DNA from: JAUWBF01 sp043815125
GTDB lineage: Bacteria > Verrucomicrobiota > Verrucomicrobiia > Opitutales > Opitutaceae
Reading direction: 5' to 3'
Assembly: GCA_043815125.1 (NCBI GenBank)
Contig: JBDRJH010000294.1
Span: 27,469 to 91,468, forward strand
Length of the DNA stretch: 64,000 nt
Made by a program: the position numbers and the translations under genes
Part shown: one piece after another, positions 35,077 through 43,304 of the stretch
Layout: each line of letters starts with the position of its first letter
Numbering within the stretch: the stretch's first letter is position 1
The notes under the pieces: model-generated
What the model was told of the DNA's origin: nothing
Seen by the model: the letters and a program-made list of their open reading frames with translations, nothing else
Databases searched by the model: none

Positions 35077-37254
35077 ATGCGACGCGTCATACATTTGCTT
35101 GTCATCCTTTCGGGACTGGTGCCGGCCACGCCGACCGCCGTCGCCGAACCGTTGCCCCGCGCCCCGCTGGGCAGCCGCGTCATTCCGGCCAGGCCGGATC
35201 TTGTGGTCGAGGGCCGTGGCTGGATCACCGACGCCCTTCACCCAGACCGCCGCGGCCTGCACCTCGACGGTGCCGCCACCGTGCGCCTTGAGCTTGCCCC
35301 GCTCGGCCTGGCCCCCGGGCTCTACAACCTCGGCATCGTCGCCCGCACCGGCACGCGCTGGGCGGACGCGCAGGATCAGATCGCCCGCTACCGCTGGCGC
35401 GTGGCCGGTGCGGGAGGCACGTTTCGCCAACTCGCCGCCGCTCCGTTTCAACCCGTGCGCGCCTCCGGCGACCCCGAATCGTGGGGCAATTGGTATGGCA
35501 CGTTGCAGGCCTCCGCGCCCGTGCGGCTCACCGGCAACGAACACGTCGAGATCACCAACCGCGAGAACCACGGCGGCATCGTGTCGGTCTGGATTCAACC
35601 CGCGACCACGGCCAGCGCCACCGGGCTTGAGCTCGGCGTCCTGGCGCCCAACCACGCCTTCGGTCACGGACAAGCGCCCGCCATCAATCTCTCGTTCCAA
35701 CGACTCTCGTCCGATGCACACCCACTCCCCGTTGAGGTTGAATGGCTCGACCTGGTGACCGGCAAAAGCTCTGCCTCGCGACTGCGCGTCGCCGCCGAGC
35801 TCGGCACGGTGCCTCTGCATCCCGAACTCCGTCCGGGCGTTTACCGCCTGCGCGTCACTCACGCCACCGACGCCGCGCCGGTGGAAAACCCCGCCTCGGC
35901 CGAAACGTTTTTCGCCGTCTCCGCCGCCCGCCCGGCCGCCGGGCTCCCCGACGACTGGCCGCTCGGCGCGCACGTGGACACCGACCTTCCGCCGTTGCCC
36001 GGCTTTCGTTGGTATCGCTACTTCGCGCAATGGGCGAAGACCAACCCCGCCCGCGGCACCTATGATTGGTCCGCCTTCGACCAAGTCTTTGAATCCGTGC
36101 AAGCCGTCGGCGGACGCCTGCTCGTCGCCAGCGACGGCTCACCCGTGTGGACCAGCGCACGCGGCAAGGCCGGCATGACCTGGGAACCCGCCGCCACCGC
36201 GCATCCGCCCGACGACTGGGACGACCTGCGCGCTTATCTTGACGGGTTGCTCGCGCGTTACACCGACGAACGCGGCACGCTCGGCGCACTCGAACTGTGC
36301 AACGAGGCCAACACACCCGACCGCTGGCTCGGCGACACCGACGATCAACTCGCCATGGCCCGCACGTTTCGCGCCGCCGTGGACGCCGCCGGCGCGCGCG
36401 TGCAGATCATCGGCATCGTCGCCAGCGCCGGCGATCAACGCGGCTACGTTGCGCGCCTCGCCGAGGCCGGCCTGCTCGATCACGTCGATGCCGTCAGCGC
36501 GCATTTTTATGAGGAGCTCATGAGCCCCGGCGTCGACACGCCGATCAACAACCTGCCGCGCCACGTCGCCATGCTGTCCGGACCGATGGCCGACGCGGGC
36601 AAAGCACTGCCGATGATCAACACCGAGTCCGGCATCGAGTTCGCCGCGCGGATCGACGGCGTGCCGCCCACGCAGGACGAGATCAACGCCCGCGACGAGG
36701 CCGATCCGGGCTTTGATCCCGCGCGCCCCTGGCTGCTCGGTCCGGTCTGGCGTCCGGTCAGCGAACGCCGCGCCGCCGCCACCTACGCAACCGGCACGGT
36801 GCAGTTGATGGCGCTCGGCGTGCGGCGGACCTACGTGTTCAGCCAGCTCGGCCTGATGCGCGATGGCGCGCCGTCGCTGCCGTGGGTCGCGCTCGGCCAG
36901 CTCGGCGGCTGGCTCGACGGTGTCGATACCGGGCACATTCGTCCGCTGCAGGCGCGCTACCGCGAGGGAAACAACGACGACGCCGACGGCAGCCCGCAGG
37001 CGCTCGCCTACCTGATCGGCCGCCCCGATGGCAAACGCGTCATCATCGCGTTTGGCTATCGGCGCGACACCCGCGTCGGCCGCGGCAAACACTGGCAACC
37101 TTGGCTCGACCCGCGTCCGCTCGAGATCACGACGGACGTCGCCGGCGGCAGGTTGCACGACCTTTATGATCGCGACATTCGCGCGGTGCGCACCGCCGAT
37201 GGCCGGCTCACCATCCCGTGCGGCGAGGAACCGGTTTGCGTGATCGTGCGCTGA
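35077..37254 (+). CDS. Secreted clan GH-A glycoside hydrolase, GH39-like
   Basis: 725 residues: signal peptide (about 1-23), beta-sandwich N-terminal region (to about 285), TIM barrel (about 295-640) and a beta tail. GALELCNEANTPDRW gives the acid/base Glu at about 410 in the NE motif, and LPMINTESGIEF gives the likely nucleophile Glu at about 517. Their spacing and strand positions fit a retaining clan GH-A enzyme. RWYRYFAQWAKTNPARGTYD is the usual first-strand segment. The family (GH39, GH5 or an unclassified group) is not certain. It is divergent from the pectate-lyase-like gene and shares its operator, so it belongs to the locus B regulon. Confidence 0.83.
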   Translation: MRRVIHLLVILSGLVPATPTAVAEPLPRAPLGSRVIPARPDLVVEGRGWITDALHPDRRGLHLDGAATVRLELAPLGLAPGLYNLGIVARTGTRWADAQDQIARYRWRVAGAGGTFRQLAAAPFQPVRASGDPESWGNWYGTLQASAPVRLTGNEHVEITNRENHGGIVSVWIQPATTASATGLELGVLAPNHAFGHGQAPAINLSFQRLSSDAHPLPVEVEWLDLVTGKSSASRLRVAAELGTVPLHPELRPGVYRLRVTHATDAAPVENPASAETFFAVSAARPAAGLPDDWPLGAHVDTDLPPLPGFRWYRYFAQWAKTNPARGTYDWSAFDQVFESVQAVGGRLLVASDGSPVWTSARGKAGMTWEPAATAHPPDDWDDLRAYLDGLLARYTDERGTLGALELCNEANTPDRWLGDTDDQLAMARTFRAAVDAAGARVQIIGIVASAGDQRGYVARLAEAGLLDHVDAVSAHFYEELMSPGVDTPINNLPRHVAMLSGPMADAGKALPMINTESGIEFAARIDGVPPTQDEINARDEADPGFDPARPWLLGPVWRPVSERRAAATYATGTVQLMALGVRRTYVFSQLGLMRDGAPSLPWVALGQLGGWLDGVDTGHIRPLQARYREGNNDDADGSPQALAYLIGRPDGKRVIIAFGYRRDTRVGRGKHWQPWLDPRPLEITTDVAGGRLHDLYDRDIRAVRTADGRLTIPCGEEPVCVIVR

Positions 37255-37323
37255 CCGGCGGTATTCATCGCGATTTCACGTCGGGTTCATCAACGCTTCA
37301 CGCACGCGTGCGAACCTGCGCGC

Positions 37324-38523
37324 ATGAACCCCGCCCCACACCCCTCCCGGCCGGCCCGTTGGTGGACCGTGCCGCTCGCCCTCGCCGTCGGCGCCGCCAT
37401 CTGGTTGCCGGCCGTGCACCGGTGCTTCGTTCGCCCCGACACCTATTTTCAACAGCCGGGCGGCGTGCCGCCCCATGCCCGCGAACTCGCCGAGCGCCAG
37501 CTGGAACTCTGGACCGTGCCCGCGCTCAAGCAGCGCGAGCTGGGTCGCATGCGCGCCCGCAACGCAGAGTGGGATTTTATGGGGCGCAGCTTCTTCGTCT
37601 GGTCGCTCTCCGAGCTGTGCCTGCGCGAGCCGGCCGCCGCCGCGCGTTACCTCACCGTCGCCGACGAGATCATTGACGAGACGCTCAAGCTGGAGGCCGA
37701 ACAGGGGCAGACGGTTTTCCTGCTCCCCTACGGCCAGCCCAAGCTCTACCTGCAACAACCGGCGCGGAGTCTCTTCGTCGACGGCGAGATCGCCCTCATG
37801 CTGGCCACCCGCTGCATCGCCGCCGACCGTGCCGATTACCGCGAGTTGCTCCGCGAGCGCGTCGACGCGTTGATGGCCCGCTGGACCGCCAACCCGTCGA
37901 TGCTGTTGGAGAGTTATCCCAACGAATGCTGGCTCTTCGACCACGCCATCGCGCTCGCGGCGGTGCGGTTGTCCGATCACCTCAACGGCACCGACCACTC
38001 GGCGTTTTTCCGCGCGTGGATCGCCAAGGCCAAGACCGACTACCTCGATCCGGCCACCGGCCTGCTGGTGTCGAGCTACGGGTTGCACGGGGAGCATTTT
38101 GACGGTCCCGAGGGCTCGACCATCTGGGCCAGCCTGCACTTCCTGCGATTGATCGACGCCGACTTCGCCCGCGGGCAATACGCGCTGGCCCGCGAGCAGA
38201 TCGCCAGCGGACTCGGCGGCTTTGCCTGGTCGCGCGAGTGGCCCGCCAGCTGGCGCGGCGAGCACGACGTCGACTCCGGCATGGTGGTGCCGGGCCTCGA
38301 GGTGAGCGCCGGCGGCAGCGGGCTGGCCTTCACCGGCGCGAGTTCGTTCGGCGACGACGACTACCTGCGCCGCCTGCACCGCACGCTCGCCTACGCCGCG
38401 TTTCCCCTGCGAGAGGACGGCAAACTGCGCTACTGCGCCAGCAACCTCGTCGGCGACGCCACCCTGCTCTACGCCGGCGTGCTCGGTCCGATCTGGAACC
38501 AAGTCGAAGGAGTCTCCCCATGA
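37324..38523 (+). CDS. Membrane-anchored helical protein, possible (alpha/alpha)6 toroid, unknown function
   Basis: 399 residues. One N-terminal membrane segment (about 12-32: WWTVPLALAVGAAIWLPAV) is followed by a soluble, helix-rich body with Trp/Asp/Glu motifs (YPNECWLFDHAIALAAVRLS, SSYGLHGEHFDGPEGSTIWA, DVDSGMVVPG). The pattern resembles helical-toroid enzymes, but I do not recognise the family, and no catalytic role is claimed. It lies 69 bases after the GH-A hydrolase and overlaps the next small membrane gene by 4 bases (ATGA), so those two are coupled. A function in the envelope is likely. Confidence 0.75.
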   Translation: MNPAPHPSRPARWWTVPLALAVGAAIWLPAVHRCFVRPDTYFQQPGGVPPHARELAERQLELWTVPALKQRELGRMRARNAEWDFMGRSFFVWSLSELCLREPAAAARYLTVADEIIDETLKLEAEQGQTVFLLPYGQPKLYLQQPARSLFVDGEIALMLATRCIAADRADYRELLRERVDALMARWTANPSMLLESYPNECWLFDHAIALAAVRLSDHLNGTDHSAFFRAWIAKAKTDYLDPATGLLVSSYGLHGEHFDGPEGSTIWASLHFLRLIDADFARGQYALAREQIASGLGGFAWSREWPASWRGEHDVDSGMVVPGLEVSAGGSGLAFTGASSFGDDDYLRRLHRTLAYAAFPLREDGKLRYCASNLVGDATLLYAGVLGPIWNQVEGVSP

Positions 38524-38813
38524 AAACGCATCCCATGCACCTCATCAAAACCGCCTGGTCCGCGCCGCTCTTCAGCCCCGCCGGCCTGCTCGTCCGCGCA
38601 ACCCTGATCGCCCTCGCCTACGCCGTTTGCGAGCTGTCGGGACTTCGTGAATACACGACGTTTCTCAGCGGCACGCAACAAGGCGGCTGGACCACCACCG
38701 TCTGGCTCGGCCTCGCCCACCTCGTGGCCTACCACGCCTTCGTGGTCCTCGCGCCCATCCTCGTGATCGCCTCCGGTCTGCTCGCCGGGATCGAACACCT
38801 GACACGTCGTTAA
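38520..38813 (+). CDS. Small membrane protein, coupled to the upstream gene
   Basis: 97 residues with two predicted membrane helices (about 22-42 and 62-88) and no recognisable domain. It starts in the stop codon of the preceding gene (ATGA), so it is probably the partner of that helical membrane-anchored protein. Two tandem pseudopilin-like genes follow after 15 bases. Confidence 0.75.
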   Translation: MKTHPMHLIKTAWSAPLFSPAGLLVRATLIALAYAVCELSGLREYTTFLSGTQQGGWTTTVWLGLAHLVAYHAFVVLAPILVIASGLLAGIEHLTRR

Positions 38814-38828
38814 CAACCCTGACCCAAC

Positions 38829-39488
38829 ATGAAGTCCTCCAATCATCCCATCCTCTCCGCGATTAAGTTCGGCGGATTCAGTGTGATCATCGCCCTTGTG
38901 CTCCTCGCGATTATCGGGCCTCCACTGACATCGCGTGTTCACAGTCATGCACGTCGTGCCGTGGACAGCTCCAACCTTCGTCAAATCGGGCAAGCCTCGA
39001 TCATCTACGCGGCCGAACATCACGACAAACTGCCCGACGTCGCCGATCTGCATGCCTACATGGTCGCCTTGGCCAAGACGAACATCCTCAACGACGCCCA
39101 CCTCTGGCTCTCATCCCAAGACCACGCGTTTGAGGACGGCATTCCCTACTCCACGGTCCTCAACGCCGACCGCTCGGGACTGCACGACAACCTCAAGGAC
39201 GCCCCCATCGCGTGCGCGGTCGTCATCAGCGGTCTTCATCTCGCCGCCGGCGCCCACGTGCCCATCGCCTGGACCCGCGGCCTGCAGCCTGACGGCACCT
39301 GGTCCAAGGACAGTCCCTACGCAGGCGAGGGCGGTTACATCGTGTTCCTCGGCGGCAACATCTCCGCGTTCACCCGGAGCCTCGCCGACCAACCGCTCCG
39401 GCGTTACGACGGCAACGGCACGACGACCAACATCCTTGAAGCCCTCCCGCCCGGTTCGCGCGTCGGCGAATACCTCGGCAAAAAATAA
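38829..39488 (+). CDS. Pseudopilin-like protein without Glu5, tandem copy 1
   Basis: 219 residues. The N-terminal helix FGGFSVIIALVLLAIIGPP sits where a pseudopilin helix would be, but the canonical GFTLxE is degraded (G-FSVII, no Glu at +5). The family hallmark SSNLRQIGQASIIYAAEHHD and the C-terminal GGYIVFLGGNIS are kept. Loss of Glu5 is known in tip/minor pseudopilins of the GspK type, so a minor-pilin role is possible; otherwise it is a membrane-anchored relic. Its last 205 coding bases (39265-39469) are 97-98% identical to those of the next gene, although the first two thirds have diverged. Confidence 0.78.
   Translation: MKSSNHPILSAIKFGGFSVIIALVLLAIIGPPLTSRVHSHARRAVDSSNLRQIGQASIIYAAEHHDKLPDVADLHAYMVALAKTNILNDAHLWLSSQDHAFEDGIPYSTVLNADRSGLHDNLKDAPIACAVVISGLHLAAGAHVPIAWTRGLQPDGTWSKDSPYAGEGGYIVFLGGNISAFTRSLADQPLRRYDGNGTTTNILEALPPGSRVGEYLGKK
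39265..39469 (+). repeat. 205-bp direct repeat, copy 1 (copy 2 at 39945-40149)
   Basis: Offset is exactly 680 bases; I count five mismatches, all in the first 92 bases, then 113 identical bases. The repeat ends within the last codons of each tandem pseudopilin-like gene. Confidence 0.9.
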
Positions 39489-39508
39489 GACCCCCCACCA
39501 CCTCCCCC

Positions 39509-40174
39509 ATGAATATGCAAAACCACCAGACACGCGCCTCCGCCGGCCTCAATGCCTTTATTATCATCGCGCTGATCGGACTGATCGCCGCCCTCATCAT
39601 TCCCACAATAGGCAAGGTGCCCGGTTGCGGAGGCAGATCCGCCGAAGTCTCCAACCTCCGTCAAATCGGGCAGGCGGGTCTGATCTATGCGGCCGATCAC
39701 CAGGACCGCCTGCCCGAGACCGACGACTTGCATGGCTTCATGATCGCGCTGGCCAAAGCCGGAGGCATGAACAGTGCCGACCTCTGGTTCGTCCATGGAG
39801 ATCCTTTGCTCAAGACCGACATCCCCTACGCCACCGTGCTCAATGCCGAGGGAACGGCGCTGCACGACGACCTGAAGGACGCGCCCATCGGCTGGGCCGC
39901 GGTCATCAGCGGACTTCACGTCGGAGCCGGTTCCACGACGCCCGTCGCCTGGACCCGCGGCCTGCAGCCTGACGGCACGTGGTCCAAGGACAGCCCCCAC
40001 GCAGGCGAGGGCGGCTACATCGTGTTCCTCGGCGGAAACATCTCCGCGTTCACCCGGAGCCTCGCCGACCAACCGCTCCGGCGTTACGACGGCAACGGCA
40101 CGACGACCAACATCCTTGAAGCCCTCCCGCCCGGTTCGCGCGTCGGCGAGTGGCGGCCGGTCGCCGCGCATTGA
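39509..40174 (+). CDS. Pseudopilin-like protein without Glu5, tandem copy 2
   Basis: 221 residues. N-terminal helix AGLNAFIIIALIGLIAALII again lacks Glu at +5; SNLRQIGQAGLIYAADHQDR and the GGYIVFLGGNIS region are conserved. It is a tandem paralogue of the preceding gene, 20 bases downstream. Bases 39945-40149 match 39265-39469 with only five differences, and 113 bases are identical, which suggests gene conversion of the 3' end. The C-terminal seven residues differ (WRPVAAH against YLGKK). Confidence 0.78.
   Translation: MNMQNHQTRASAGLNAFIIIALIGLIAALIIPTIGKVPGCGGRSAEVSNLRQIGQAGLIYAADHQDRLPETDDLHGFMIALAKAGGMNSADLWFVHGDPLLKTDIPYATVLNAEGTALHDDLKDAPIGWAAVISGLHVGAGSTTPVAWTRGLQPDGTWSKDSPHAGEGGYIVFLGGNISAFTRSLADQPLRRYDGNGTTTNILEALPPGSRVGEWRPVAAH
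39945..40149 (+). repeat. 205-bp direct repeat, copy 2 (copy 1 at 39265-39469)
   Basis: Second copy of the near-identical 3' segment shared by the two tandem pseudopilin-like genes. Confidence 0.9.
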
Positions 40175-40282
40175 TCATCCACCCGCCGCGCGTTTTTTTG
40201 CAGGGGGTTGTCCGGATGGCGGAGGTTCGTCCGTTGGGGTAGTGTTCAACCCGACACTCCAACCCTCGATCCGATCTCCGCC

Positions 40283-40750
40283 ATGACCACTCCCGCCGAC
40301 GACCGCGAACTCGTCATCACCCGCCTCATCAACGCCTCGCCCGACAAGGTCTACGCCGCGTGGACCACGCCGGAGCTGCTCGTGCAGTGGTTTGCGCCCA
40401 AGCCGTGGACGACGGCGAGTGCCGAGTTGGACGTGCGCCCCGGCGGCGCCAGCCTCGTCGTCATGCGCGGCCCCGAGGGCGAGGAGATGCCCTGCCCCGG
40501 CGTTTATCTCGAAGTCGTGCCCGGCAAAAAAATCGTCTCCACCGACGCCTACGTCCGCGCCTGGGAGCCGGCCGAAAAACCGTTCATGACGCTCATCCTC
40601 ACCTTCGACGCGGAGGCCGGCAAAACCCGCTACACCGCGCGCGTGTTGCACTGGACCGCCGCCGACCGCGAGCAGCACGAGCAGATGGGCTTCCACACCG
40701 GCTGGGGCCAATGCACCGACCAACTCGCCGCGCTGGTCGAGAACCGTTGA
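40283..40750 (+). CDS. SRPBCC / AHSA1-type domain protein
   Basis: 155 residues covering one START-like SRPBCC domain. The typical opening is DRELVITRLINASPDKVYAA followed by WTTPELLVQWFAP, and the end is EQHEQMGFHTGWGQCTDQLA. AHSA1-type bacterial proteins bind hydrophobic ligands and have varied, mostly unknown roles. The ATG at 40283 gives the family N-terminus. The next gene (25 bases downstream) is a DGPF/YCII-type protein; the two families are often encoded together, frequently with an ECF sigma factor, which is absent here. Confidence 0.9.
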   Translation: MTTPADDRELVITRLINASPDKVYAAWTTPELLVQWFAPKPWTTASAELDVRPGGASLVVMRGPEGEEMPCPGVYLEVVPGKKIVSTDAYVRAWEPAEKPFMTLILTFDAEAGKTRYTARVLHWTAADREQHEQMGFHTGWGQCTDQLAALVENR

Positions 40751-40775
40751 ATCACTTCCGCCCCCCCCCGCCGAC

Positions 40776-41183
40776 ATGAGCACCGACCCGCAACCGACTT
40801 CATCCGACCACCTGCTGCTTTTCCGCAACGCCGGCAACGAAAGCCACGCGCAGCTCACCGACGCCGAACGCGCCGCACTGGCGGAACGTTGGAACAACTG
40901 GGTCGCCACGCTCCTTGCCGAGGATCGGTTGCGTGGGGGCCATCCCCTCGCGCTCGACGGCCGCGTCGTCTCCGGACCGCGCAGCGGGCGCGTCACCGAC
41001 GGTCCCTACGCCGAGACCAAGGAAGTCGTCGGCGGCTACGTGATCGTGCGGGCCGACAGCCTTGATCACGCCGCCGAGATCGCGCGCGGCTGCCCCGGGC
41101 TCGACATCGGCCTGACGGTCGAGGTGCGCGCGTTGCTCGACCGCAGCCCCGTGCTCGGAGCGGTCCGCGCCGTCTCCGCATGA
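40776..41183 (+). CDS. YCII/DGPF-domain protein
   Basis: 135 residues of the ferredoxin-like YCII-related fold with the hallmark VTDGPYAETKEVVGGYVIV (DGPF-type loop) and a C-terminal AAEIARGCPGLD helix. Family members are small dimers of unclear function. Probably co-transcribed with the SRPBCC gene upstream. The terminal about 25 residues are not conserved family sequence. Confidence 0.88.
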   Translation: MSTDPQPTSSDHLLLFRNAGNESHAQLTDAERAALAERWNNWVATLLAEDRLRGGHPLALDGRVVSGPRSGRVTDGPYAETKEVVGGYVIVRADSLDHAAEIARGCPGLDIGLTVEVRALLDRSPVLGAVRAVSA

Positions 41184-41274
41184 TGGACCGCCCGGCGCGT
41201 GCGTGAGCGCGGCGTCTGGCGATGCCAGGCCGGGCACGGTTGCCAAACGGCCGCGGCCTTGTTGGGCTGGCCGC

Positions 41275-42186
41275 ATGAGCGTCACGCACCTGTCCTCCGC
41301 CGATCAACCGGATCCGCCCCCGCCGCCGCGCCGCAAGGTGCTGCTGGTCGAGGACGAGCGCGGTCAGGCCCGCATCGTGGAGGCCTCCTTTGGCAAGTTC
41401 ATCGGCGAGAAGTTCGGCCTCGACTGGGCCGCCAACTACGACGACGCGCTCAACGCCCTCAAGTCCGCCCGCTACGACGCCTGCCTGCTGGACTACCACC
41501 TTGGCGGCGGCCGCTCCGGGCTGGACCTGTTGCGCGAGGTGACCGCGTTGGGCATCGACACTCCGGTCATCATGGTCACCAGCGAGAACTCGCCCGAGGT
41601 CGACCAACAGGCCCTTGAGATCGGCGCGCTCGACTACCTGCTCAAATTCGAGATGAGCCCGCGCAGCCTGGAGCGCGCGCTGCGCTACACTCTCAAGCAG
41701 CACCAGACCCTGCACCAACTCAGGCACCTGGTCACCCGCGACCCGACCACCGGCCTGTTCAACCGCGGCGAGGGACTGAGGCTGCTTGATGGCGAGATCG
41801 GCCGCGCCCGCAGGTTCAGCCGGCCGTTCACCGTGCTGCTGGCCGACGTCGACTCCTTCAAACGACTCAACGAGGTCCACGGCCGCGCCGTGGGCGACAA
41901 GGCCCTGGTCATCGCCGCCAAGTCCCTCACCGGCGCGGTCGGGGACATCGGCACGGTCGTCCGCTGGGGCGGGGACGAGTTTCTCGTGATCCTGCCCCAC
42001 GCCGACGCCGTCGCCGGCAAGGCGATCGCCGAGGAGGCGCTGGCCGCCGCGCGCGCGCTCAACTGCCTGCTCTCGATCGGCATGGTCGAGTGGCAAAAAA
42101 ACCACGTCGACACCGACCTGCTGGTGGCCGCGGCCCGCGCCGCGCTTGCGGAGGCCCGCGCCGCCGGCGGCAACCGGTTGGCCTGA
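41275..42186 (+). CDS. Response regulator with GGDEF diguanylate cyclase domain
   Basis: 303 residues. A receiver domain (about 20-140: KVLLVEDERGQARIV, CLLDYHLGG with the phosphoacceptor Asp, IMVTSEN) is followed by a GGDEF domain (about 160-300: RDPTTGLFNR, LLADVDSFKRLNEVHGRAVG, RWGGDEFLVI). The active-site GGDEF is intact, so it should make cyclic-di-GMP on phosphorylation. The allosteric RxxD inhibitory site, normally five residues before GGDEF, is not present (GDIG at that position), so no I-site product inhibition is expected. ATG 41275 is chosen over 41203 because the receiver starts shortly after it. No cognate kinase is adjacent. Confidence 0.92.
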   Translation: MSVTHLSSADQPDPPPPPRRKVLLVEDERGQARIVEASFGKFIGEKFGLDWAANYDDALNALKSARYDACLLDYHLGGGRSGLDLLREVTALGIDTPVIMVTSENSPEVDQQALEIGALDYLLKFEMSPRSLERALRYTLKQHQTLHQLRHLVTRDPTTGLFNRGEGLRLLDGEIGRARRFSRPFTVLLADVDSFKRLNEVHGRAVGDKALVIAAKSLTGAVGDIGTVVRWGGDEFLVILPHADAVAGKAIAEEALAAARALNCLLSIGMVEWQKNHVDTDLLVAAARAALAEARAAGGNRLA

Positions 42187-42260
42187 AACGGCCGTCTCGC
42201 CGCGGGGTGCGTGCAAGACGATTTCGGTTCGCATGTTTGCATCGACCGCGGGTCCGCGTC

Positions 42261-42632
42261 ATGGTCGCCGGCATGGTTGCGCTCAACCCCCGTCACCTCG
42301 CCGAACTGGTCGGCCCCGGCCGGCTCGGCTTCATCGCGACCAACGGCCTGCAGGACACCGTGGTCATCGAGGGCGCGCAGGAGGACGAATACCGTCTCCG
42401 CATCAAGGAGGGCTGGCGAGTGGCCGAGCTGCGCCCCATCTGCCGCAGCATCAACCCCAAGCTCATCCACACCCACCCCGCCCTGCTCAAGGCCCGCGCG
42501 TATTCCTACACGCTCGTGATCCTCGAGCATCCGCTGCTGCGCAAGGCCCCCGCGGCAACGCCACCGGACCCCGCGTCGCCGGTGGCCGCGATCAGCGCAG
42601 ACCCGCCGCCCAGAGCAGGCCTTGCACGGTGA
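42261..42632 (+). CDS. Small hypothetical protein
   Basis: 123 residues with no domain I recognise. The first 90 look like a folded protein (RLGFIATNGLQDTVVIEG, GWRVAELRPICRSINPKLIH), the rest is Pro/Ala-rich. There are about 75 bases between it and the GGDEF gene. Its 3' end overlaps the convergent ThuA gene by 41 bases, which is unusual and lowers confidence in the exact extent. Confidence 0.45.
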   Translation: MVAGMVALNPRHLAELVGPGRLGFIATNGLQDTVVIEGAQEDEYRLRIKEGWRVAELRPICRSINPKLIHTHPALLKARAYSYTLVILEHPLLRKAPAATPPDPASPVAAISADPPPRAGLAR

Positions 42633-43239
42633 GTCTGCGCGCCTCCGGGAAACGCGTGAACTCGTCGGGCTGGTGACCGAGGGCGTTGTAGAAAACGCGC
42701 CCCTCGCCCCAGTGTTTGGTCCAGGCCACCGGCATGACGACCGTGCGCCCCTCGTTAGTATAGGCGGTGTCGGCCAGCACCCGCACACCGGGGTCGACCA
42801 GCAGGTAGTATTGCTCGGATTGATACGCGAACGACGCCGGCAGGCCGCTCGTGACCGGGCTGTGGGGATCCGTCACGCGCACCGTGTAGTCGCCGACGTG
42901 CGGGTGGCCGACGAAGTGCCCGCCGACCATCCATTCGTAGTCGAGGTCGCCGCGAAAGGCGTCGCCCATGCCGCCGTGGATGCCGCCGAGTCCGACGCCG
43001 CCATGCACCGCGGAGCACAGGCCGGCGCTTTGCGCCTTCGACAACGCGCCCATCGACCAGCACGGGGAAATCAGATCGTAGCCGCGCAGCCGCTCCGCGT
43101 CGGCAAACACGTCGAGCGTCGTCGCGATGTCGCTGACGACACCGTGGGCGCCGAGTTCGTCGGCGAAGAGCCGGGCGATTTTATCGGGGGCGTGGCCGCT
43201 CCAGCCACCGGCGATGAACAGGGCTTTTTTCATGGTCAT
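42592..43239 (-). CDS. ThuA-domain protein
   Basis: 215 residues forming one ThuA-like (glutamine amidotransferase-like flavodoxin-type) domain: KKALFIAGGWSGHAPD, YDLISPCWSMGALSK, GGVGLGGIHGGMGDA, HPHVGDYTVRVTDPHSPVT and AWTKHWGEGRVFYNALGH. ThuA proteins are linked to trehalose or other sugar utilisation in several bacteria; the activity is unknown. Starts at 43239 (MTMKK) or 43233 (MKK) are equally possible. It appears monocistronic. Confidence 0.88.
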   Translation of the reverse strand: MTMKKALFIAGGWSGHAPDKIARLFADELGAHGVVSDIATTLDVFADAERLRGYDLISPCWSMGALSKAQSAGLCSAVHGGVGLGGIHGGMGDAFRGDLDYEWMVGGHFVGHPHVGDYTVRVTDPHSPVTSGLPASFAYQSEQYYLLVDPGVRVLADTAYTNEGRTVVMPVAWTKHWGEGRVFYNALGHQPDEFTRFPEARRLTVQGLLWAAGLR

Positions 43240-43304
43240 ATGGAGGGGGGTTTCGGATTCCCGCGGCACCCGGCCGGGCCGGGCAACGTTTTCGCCGGCG
43301 ACGA

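Noticed and set aside
40175..40200. Terminator ending in seven T residues after the second pseudopilin-like gene
   Set aside because: The T-run follows GCCGCGC, which occurs as a direct repeat, not an inverted one, so no stem forms.
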